Part shown: positions 59,182-64,000 of the stretch, piece by piece
Layout of the letters: each line of letters starts with the position of its first letter
How positions within the stretch are numbered: position 1 is the first letter of the stretch
Source of the DNA: Paracoccus luteus
GTDB taxonomy: Bacteria; Pseudomonadota; Alphaproteobacteria; Rhodobacterales; Rhodobacteraceae
Assembly (NCBI RefSeq): GCF_004522155.1
Contig: NZ_SDEA01000001.1
Coordinates: 310,001 to 374,000, forward strand
Direction of reading: 5' to 3'
DNA: 64,000 nucleotides
Translations under genes and position numbers: made by a program
The notes under the pieces: model-generated
The model's input: the letters and a program-made list of their open reading frames with translations, nothing else
Told to the model about the DNA's origin: nothing
The model's database searches: none

Positions 59182-60981
59182 ATGACCCAGCTTTCCCTGA
59201 TCCGCAACTTTTCGATCGTGGCCCATATTGACCACGGCAAATCCACCCTGGCGGACCGGCTGATCCAGTCCACCGGCACCGTCGCCGACCGTGACATGAA
59301 AGAGCAGATGCTCGACAGCATGGATATCGAGCGTGAGCGGGGCATCACCATCAAGGCCAACACCGTCCGCATCACCTATCCGGCGAAGGATGGCCAGACC
59401 TATGTGCTGAACCTGATCGACACCCCCGGCCACGTCGATTTCGCCTATGAGGTCAGCCGGTCGATGCGCGCAGTCGAGGGCTCGCTGCTGGTCGTGGACG
59501 CGACCCAAGGGGTCGAGGCGCAGACGCTGGCCAATGTCTATCAGGCCATCGACGCGGGCCACGAGATCGTGCCCGTCCTGAACAAGATCGACCTGCCCGC
59601 GTCCGAACCCGACCGCGTCAAGGCCCAGATCGAGGACGTGATCGGCATCGACGCGTCCGACGCGATCCCGATTTCCGCCAAGACCGGCCTCGGCATCCCC
59701 GACGTGCTGGAAGCCATCGTCCACCGCCTGCCCGCGCCCAAGGGCGACCGGGATGCGCCGTTGAAGGCGATGCTGGTCGACAGCTGGTATGACGCCTATC
59801 TGGGTGTCGTCGTGATGATCCGCGTCATGGACGGCGTCATCCGCAGGGGCGACCGGGTCCGCATGATGCAGACCGGCGCGGTCTACGGCATCGACAAGCT
59901 GGCCGTGCTGACCCCCGCCATGCGCGATATCGCCGAACTGGGGCCGGGCGAGATCGGGGTCTTCACCGCCTCGATCAAGCAGGTCCGCGACACCCGCGTG
60001 GGCGACACCATCACGCATGAGCGCAAGGGCACGACCACGCCGCTGCCCGGCTTCAAGCCCGCGCAGCCGGTGGTGTTCTGCGGGCTGTTCCCCGTGGACG
60101 CCAACGATTTCGACGCCCTGCGCGACGCCATCGAGAAGCTGGCGCTGAACGACGCGTCCTTCAGCTATGAGATGGAAACCTCGGCCGCGCTGGGCTTTGG
60201 CTTTCGCTGCGGGTTCCTGGGGCTGCTGCATCTTGAGGTGATCCGCGACCGGCTGGAACGCGAATACGACCTGGACCTGATCACCACCGCGCCCAGCGTC
60301 GTGTTCCGCCTGCACATGCGCGACGGCGAGGTGCGCGAGCTGCACAACCCCGCCGACATGCCCGACCTGACGCTGGTCGACCACATCGAAGAACCGCGCA
60401 TCAAGGCGACGATCATGGTCCCCGACGAGTATCTGGGCGACGTGCTGAAGCTGTGCCAGGACCGCCGCGGCATCCAGCTGGACCTGACCTATGCCGGTTC
60501 CCGCGCGATGGTCGTCTATGACCTGCCGCTGGCCGAGGTCGTCTTCGATTTCTATGACCGGCTGAAATCGGTGACGAAAGGCTATGCGTCCTTCGATTAC
60601 CAGATTTCGGAATACCGCGAGGATTACCTGGTCAAGATGTCGATCCTGGTCAACGACGAACCCGTGGACGCCCTGTCGATCATGGTCCACCGCGACCGCG
60701 CCGAGGCGCGCGGCCGGGTGATGGTGGAAAAGCTGAAGGAGCTGATCCCCCGCCACATGTTCAAGATCCCGATCCAGGCGGCCATCGGCGGGCGGGTGAT
60801 CGCGCGGGAGACTTTGGCGGCGCTGAGGAAGGACGTGACGGCCAAGTGCTATGGCGGCGATGCGACCCGGAAGAAGAAGCTGCTGGAGAAGCAGAAAGCC
60901 GGGAAGAAGAAGATGCGCCAGTTCGGGAAGGTGGAGATCCCGCAGTCGGCGTTTATCTCGGCGTTGAAGATGGATGGGTGA
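59182..60981 (+). CDS. lepA: Elongation factor 4 (back-translocase LepA)
   Basis: A 599-residue ribosome GTPase. G1 [16 protein letters not shown]3 DTPGHVDF, G4 NKIDLP in the first 180 residues, EF-G-like domains II, III and V, and the LepA-specific C-terminus ([34 protein letters not shown]). It relieves stalled ribosomes and aids assembly. Full length. Confidence 0.97.
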   Translation: MTQLSLIRNFSIVAHIDHGKSTLADRLIQSTGTVADRDMKEQMLDSMDIERERGITIKANTVRITYPAKDGQTYVLNLIDTPGHVDFAYEVSRSMRAVEGSLLVVDATQGVEAQTLANVYQAIDAGHEIVPVLNKIDLPASEPDRVKAQIEDVIGIDASDAIPISAKTGLGIPDVLEAIVHRLPAPKGDRDAPLKAMLVDSWYDAYLGVVVMIRVMDGVIRRGDRVRMMQTGAVYGIDKLAVLTPAMRDIAELGPGEIGVFTASIKQVRDTRVGDTITHERKGTTTPLPGFKPAQPVVFCGLFPVDANDFDALRDAIEKLALNDASFSYEMETSAALGFGFRCGFLGLLHLEVIRDRLEREYDLDLITTAPSVVFRLHMRDGEVRELHNPADMPDLTLVDHIEEPRIKATIMVPDEYLGDVLKLCQDRRGIQLDLTYAGSRAMVVYDLPLAEVVFDFYDRLKSVTKGYASFDYQISEYREDYLVKMSILVNDEPVDALSIMVHRDRAEARGRVMVEKLKELIPRHMFKIPIQAAIGGRVIARETLAALRKDVTAKCYGGDATRKKKLLEKQKAGKKKMRQFGKVEIPQSAFISALKMDG

Positions 60982-60995
60982 GGGATGCGGAAGCT

Positions 60996-61880
60996 GTGGT
61001 CAACATTTCGCAGGTCTTCTCGGCGAGTGAAGCAATCCTCACTGCACGCGTCGAGCAGATAAAGGCAAGTCTCGCGCATCCTGGCCTAAAAGGCGGCGCT
61101 GTTGAGGAAGCAGTTCGTAATCTGCTTCAAGACTACCTGCCAAAGAATATCGGCATCGGAAGTGGGGTTGTAATCGACTCGGCGGGAAGCCAGTCGGCGC
61201 AGATTGACATCATTCTCTATGACGCACAAAAAACACCGACCTTCTTCCGAAGTGGTGATGCGGGAGTGTTCCCTATCGAGTGCGTATATTTTGCCATCGA
61301 AGTCAAGACGAGCATCAATGCAAGCAACTTCGCCGCCTGCGTTAAGAATATGGCATCATTGAAGTCTTTGTCTCGTAAGGCCTATTATCCAAGCTCCGGG
61401 CCGATAATTGAAACGGTCGAGACATTTTCTGGCTTCCCCAGTCCAACTTGGGATCCGATTTATCTCGTGTTTGCGCTCGGTGCAGACGTGAGATATCAGC
61501 CTTTGATTTCCTATCTTGACGAGCATAGGCAAAATAGCGCGGACATTCGAGGTCAGATAGACTCCCTGTATGTGCACGGCATTGGCCTGCTAACAAACAT
61601 CACTCTTGTTCCACCCAAGGCGTTCAAGTTTAACCTTACTCCAGATAGCCGTTCACTCGTAGGTTTGGTCGACAACCAGCCTCTGCTGACGTTTTTCACT
61701 CTGTTCAGCCGCTATTATAATCAAGCCCAGATGCCGTTGGCGTTTGATTTTTCCCGCTATACCTTGTCGTGCATATCCGGATCACCTAGCGTGTTTCTAA
61801 ACACAACGTCTCGAAACCAAGCTGCTATCGACGAAGCCAACAAACAGGGTGGGCAGTTCGTCCTTCCACAGCAAGCGTAG
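60996..61880 (+). CDS. DUF6602 nuclease-like protein (PD-(D/E)XK fold)
   Basis: A 294-residue protein, first codon GTG 60996 (VVNISQVFSASEAILTARVE). Motifs fit a restriction-endonuclease-like core: Glu in GGAVEEAVRNLLQDYLP (38-39), Asp71 in QIDIILYD, and Glu102-x-Lys104 in YFAIEVKTS. DUF6602 proteins are linked to defence or mobile regions in some genomes, from memory. Base composition is close to half G+C by eye, against about 70% for neighbours, and codon use differs, so it was probably acquired. Its TAG stop is formed by the first REP hairpin. No partner gene is present. Confidence 0.78.
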   Translation: MVNISQVFSASEAILTARVEQIKASLAHPGLKGGAVEEAVRNLLQDYLPKNIGIGSGVVIDSAGSQSAQIDIILYDAQKTPTFFRSGDAGVFPIECVYFAIEVKTSINASNFAACVKNMASLKSLSRKAYYPSSGPIIETVETFSGFPSPTWDPIYLVFALGADVRYQPLISYLDEHRQNSADIRGQIDSLYVHGIGLLTNITLVPPKAFKFNLTPDSRSLVGLVDNQPLLTFFTLFSRYYNQAQMPLAFDFSRYTLSCISGSPSVFLNTTSRNQAAIDEANKQGGQFVLPQQA

Positions 61881-61899
61881 GGTGGGGTTTCACCCCACC
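61877..61899 (+). repeat. REP hairpin 1
   Basis: GTAGGGTGGGGT, two bases, then TCACCCCACC-type arm. The GTAG supplies the stop codon (61878-61880) of the DUF6602 gene. Orientation: GTAGGG first. Confidence 0.88.
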
Positions 61900-61932
61900 T
61901 TCGCCCGCCCCACTCATCCTTGCGTGCCGAAC

Positions 61933-61954
61933 GGTGGGGTAAACCCCACCCTAC
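61933..61954 (-). repeat. REP hairpin 2
   Basis: GGTGGGGTAAACCCCACC then CTAC: same element, opposite orientation to REP 1, 33 bases away; the two form an inverted pair as in REPINs. Confidence 0.88.
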
Positions 61955-62006
61955 ATCCACCCGGCACGCCCACCGCCTCCGCCGTCTCGGGCCAATGATG
62001 GTTGAT

Positions 62007-62029
62007 GGTGGGGTGGAACCCCACCCTAC
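62007..62029 (-). repeat. REP hairpin 3
   Basis: GGTGGGGTGGAACCCCACC followed by CTAC; same orientation as REP 2 and identical to REP 4. Confidence 0.88.
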
Positions 62030-62068
62030 GCACCCGCGCCCTTGCTCGCCGGATACCGCTCTGCGGAT

Positions 62069-62091
62069 GGTGGGGTGGAACCCCACCCTAC
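62069..62091 (-). repeat. REP hairpin 4, overlapping the RAYT stop
   Basis: Identical to REP 3. On the minus strand its GTAG gives the TAG stop (62090-62088) of the RAYT gene. Confidence 0.88.
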
Positions 62092-62585
62092 CATTCCCAC
62101 CTTGGACCGCCGATCTCGCGGTGGACCGACGAATATGGCCAATCCTCCACCCGCCGCACCAACCCGTGCTTCACCGGATTAAACCAGCAATACCGAAGAT
62201 GCGCCGCGAAATCCGCGTCATCGCGGCAATGATGCTCCCAGAACCGCCGCTGCCACACCCCCGCCTCGCCCTTCGCCGCCTTCGAGGGCGACCGTAGGGT
62301 GGGGTTCCACCCCACCGCTTTCACGCCACGGGAAAACCGTGCCTTGATCGCCCCCCAGCGGACCGAGTAATCCGCATCCCCCTCCGGCAGCCGCCAGATG
62401 CAGTGCAGATGATCCGGCAGCACCACCCAGGCTTCGATCTCGAACGGCCGTTCGTCGCGGGTCTGCCGCACCGCCTGCCGCAGCCGCTCCACCTCGGCGA
62501 CCAGCAGCCACGATCCCCGGTCCGCGAGGGCGACCGTGAAGAAGATCGGCACCCCGAGCAGGCGCGGGCGGATATAACGCGACAT
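62088..62585 (-). CDS. REP-associated tyrosine transposase (RAYT)
   Basis: A 165-residue IS200-like HUH enzyme, thought to mobilise REP sequences. Opening MSRYIRPRLLGVPIFFTVAL, metal-binding HxH in LPDHLHCIWRLP (His59, His61), WQRRFWEHH and the catalytic Tyr132 in RYCWFNPVKHGLVRRVEDWP. It is domesticated-type: no terminal inverted repeats, but REP hairpins on its downstream side. Residues 90-97 (AVGWNPTL) are encoded by a REP inside the gene. ATG 62585 is preferred over one six codons earlier. Confidence 0.9.
   Translation of the reverse strand: MSRYIRPRLLGVPIFFTVALADRGSWLLVAEVERLRQAVRQTRDERPFEIEAWVVLPDHLHCIWRLPEGDADYSVRWGAIKARFSRGVKAVGWNPTLRSPSKAAKGEAGVWQRRFWEHHCRDDADFAAHLRYCWFNPVKHGLVRRVEDWPYSSVHREIGGPRWEW
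62294..62316 (+). repeat. REP hairpin 5, inside the RAYT gene
   Basis: GTAGGGTGGGGT then TCCACCCCACC-type arm, same orientation as REP 1, opposite to the reading direction of RAYT, where it encodes GWNPT in frame. Confidence 0.88.
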
Positions 62586-62765
62586 CCCCGCACTCTGCCG
62601 CACCAGCGGTTAACAAAGCCTCATCGCATTGACCCGCCGGCATGCACGGCGGCAAGTGTAGCCGGCCCACTTCACAGCCGTCATCCCGCAAAGCCTCGCA
62701 TGAGCTTCGCCTTAGCTGACGCCCCCTCAAGCCGCGTCCAGCTTCCATCCTTCCGGCCCTCGGGC

Positions 62766-62794
62766 TTGACGAACCGCGCCGCCGCCGCTGTTCT
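62766..62794 (+). promoter_or_regulatory. Putative promoter of the DksA/TraR-like gene
   Basis: TTGACG (62766-62771), 17-base spacer, TGTTCT (62789-62794); good -35, weak -10; 35 bases before the ATG. Confidence 0.35.
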
Positions 62795-62829
62795 GGGCCA
62801 CAGCACACCCAGGACAGGGACGCCACGCC

Positions 62830-63141
62830 ATGACCCCCGACACCGCCCGCGAAACCCTTCTCGCCCGTCGCGCCGAACTGCTGGGCAACCTCGAACGGAT
62901 CGAGGATCAGCTTGACGATCCCGTCTCCAAGGACTGGGAGGACGCGGTGTCCGAACGGCAGGGGGACGAGGTGCTGTCGGCGCTGGGGCAGTCCGACCGG
63001 GCGGAACTGCGCCGCATCGATGCGGCGCTGGCGCGGGTGCAGGCGGGGGAATACGGCGACTGCGTTCGCTGCGGCAATCCCATCGCGGAAAAGCGGCTGC
63101 AACTGCTGCCCGACACGCCGTTCTGCGCCAACTGCGCCTAA
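62830..63141 (+). CDS. DksA/TraR-family zinc-finger protein
   Basis: A 103-residue protein: coiled coil (TLLARRAELLGNLERIEDQL), acidic tip DWEDAVSERQ, and a C4 zinc ribbon CVRCGNPIAEKRLQLLP with CANC. Too short for DksA itself; it belongs to the TraR/short DksA group, which may modulate RNA polymerase through the secondary channel. Targets unknown. Confidence 0.88.
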   Translation: MTPDTARETLLARRAELLGNLERIEDQLDDPVSKDWEDAVSERQGDEVLSALGQSDRAELRRIDAALARVQAGEYGDCVRCGNPIAEKRLQLLPDTPFCANCA

Positions 63142-63233
63142 GCGGTTGACGCGCAAGATTTTCGCGCGGTTGGGGAACGCGGGGGCGGGCCGGTGCATTT
63201 CAGCCTTGACCGTCCAGCGCGAAAGGCCGCCCC

Positions 63234-63761
63234 ATGCGCCATCCAGCACGATATTCCGCCATCCAGATCGCGCTTCACTGGGCGGTCGTGGTCCTGATCG
63301 TCGTCCAGCTGCTGACCGGCGACCTGATGAGCCATTATTTCCGCGACCTGATGCGCGCCGCTGAAACCCGTCCGGAACTGGGCAACGCCGTGTGGCACAT
63401 GGTGTCTGGCGGGACGATCCTGATCCTGATGCTGACGCGGCTGGCGCTGCGGTTCACCCACGGGACGCCGCCGCCCAAGGCGGGCTCGCCCTCGTGGGAC
63501 GTCATGCTGTCCAAGCTGAACCACTGGCTGTTCTATGTCGTGGTGATCGCGATGCCGGTCGTCGGGCTGTCCGCCTATCTGATCCCCAGCCGGGCGATGG
63601 GCGAGCTGCATGAAAACACCGTCCCGGTGCTGCTGGCGCTGATCGCGCTGCACCTGGCGGGCGTGGTCTATCACCAGTTCATCCGCAAGGATCACCTGAT
63701 CCGCCGCATGACAAGGCCGGAACAGGGGGTCGAGCATGTGCCCCCCGCCCGGCCGCGCTGA
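63234..63761 (+). CDS. Cytochrome b561
   Basis: A 175-residue four-helix membrane cytochrome. Haem-ligand His candidates: His15 in IALHWAVVV, VWHMVSGG, LNHWLFYVVV and IALHLAGVVYHQ. Bacterial b561 proteins move electrons across or along the inner membrane, for instance from quinol or superoxide; the partner is unknown. It precedes a small membrane protein gene by 27 bases. Confidence 0.9.
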   Translation: MRHPARYSAIQIALHWAVVVLIVVQLLTGDLMSHYFRDLMRAAETRPELGNAVWHMVSGGTILILMLTRLALRFTHGTPPPKAGSPSWDVMLSKLNHWLFYVVVIAMPVVGLSAYLIPSRAMGELHENTVPVLLALIALHLAGVVYHQFIRKDHLIRRMTRPEQGVEHVPPARPR

Positions 63762-63788
63762 CCGGATGACGCCAGGAAAGGTCTGCCG

Positions 63789-63992
63789 ATGTCGCGCCTG
63801 ATGATGTTTCTGATGATGATCGCGGTCCCGTCGCTGGCAGGGGCGGGCGTGATCGTCATGCTGGTGCTGGGGTATTACGACTGGCGGGCGATGCTGGCGG
63901 CCGCGGTCGTCGGCGGGGTGGCCGGGGTGCCGGTCAGCCTGCTGGTCGCGCGGCGCATCCGGCAGATGGACCCCAAGGACAGCCTCGACTGA
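63789..63992 (+). CDS. Small two-helix membrane protein
   Basis: A 67-residue protein with two helices (MMFLMMIAVPSLAGAGVIVM and AMLAAAVVGGVAGVPVSLLV) and a charged tail ending RRIRQMDPKDSLD. Similar short proteins in Rhodobacteraceae are sometimes mislabelled CTP synthetase because of their position near pyrG; nothing in the sequence supports an enzyme. Possibly co-transcribed with cytochrome b561. Confidence 0.75.
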   Translation: MSRLMMFLMMIAVPSLAGAGVIVMLVLGYYDWRAMLAAAVVGGVAGVPVSLLVARRIRQMDPKDSLD

Positions 63993-64000
63993 CCGGCACC

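Overview
The window looks like a chromosomal segment of a high-G+C alphaproteobacterium of the family Rhodobacteraceae, most likely Paracoccus or a close relative. The evidence is a strong G/C third-position bias in nearly every gene, the hemD-mic60-hemY order next to tsaD-gpsA, the ccmI-ruvX-DUF1289 group, a sarcosine oxidase soxBDAG operon, and several families largely confined to this group. Most genes are housekeeping. There is no rRNA, prophage or CRISPR array, and I recognised one tRNA, tRNA-Thr(CGT). Long ORFs opposite the genes are high-G+C shadows and are left out.

Layout. 1-1.3 kb: the end of ettA, then a two-gene cassette of less G+C-rich DNA (small protein plus permuted papain-like enzyme). 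1.5-4.6 kb: small secreted and membrane proteins, an acyl-CoA synthetase and a CAP-domain protein. 4.9-9.6 kb, minus strand: tRNA-Thr, hemY, mic60, hemD. 9.7-12.8 kb: overlapping operon tsaD-gpsA-yciI-EVE-DUF1761. 13.2-18.4 kb: ABC exporter, aldehyde dehydrogenase, ada, and a thioredoxin/ArsR pair resembling SoxS/SqrR. 18.4-25.1 kb: serS followed by a tandem repeat, a membrane protein, a GNAT gene broken by an amber codon, a CinA-type protein, map, DUF1289, ruvX, ccmI. 25.3-31.5 kb: sarcosine oxidase operon with two small membrane proteins between soxB and soxD. 31.5-38.0 kb: rarD, metallophosphoesterase, sodB, then the yfgM-like/bamB/der outer-membrane and ribosome assembly group. 38.2-38.4 kb: a 41-44 bp tandem repeat. 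38.5-49.6 kb: two family-specific proteins, ilvD, cardiolipin synthase, accD-folC, a soluble histidine kinase, a Hint-domain protein, zapE, meaB. 49.8-53.8 kb: rpmB and a copper module (small exported protein, PCu(A)C chaperone, opposing CopA ATPase). 54.2-61.0 kb: L,D-transpeptidase, mnmH, sirtuin, HAD hydrolase, HMA metallochaperone, EamA transporter, lepA. 61.0-62.6 kb: an accessory island with a less G+C-rich DUF6602 nuclease-like gene, five REP hairpins and a RAYT transposase. 62.8-64 kb: a DksA/TraR-type protein, cytochrome b561 and a small membrane protein.

The most unusual signals are (i) the REP/RAYT module, in which REP hairpins supply the stop codons of both flanking genes and one REP lies in frame inside the transposase gene; (ii) tandem duplications that start inside the 3' ends of serS, the metallophosphoesterase gene and mnmH and run past the stop codon; (iii) a six-unit minisatellite after der; (iv) promoters abutting start codons, implying leaderless mRNAs. 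All functions are inferred by reading sequence and motifs; no database search was run.
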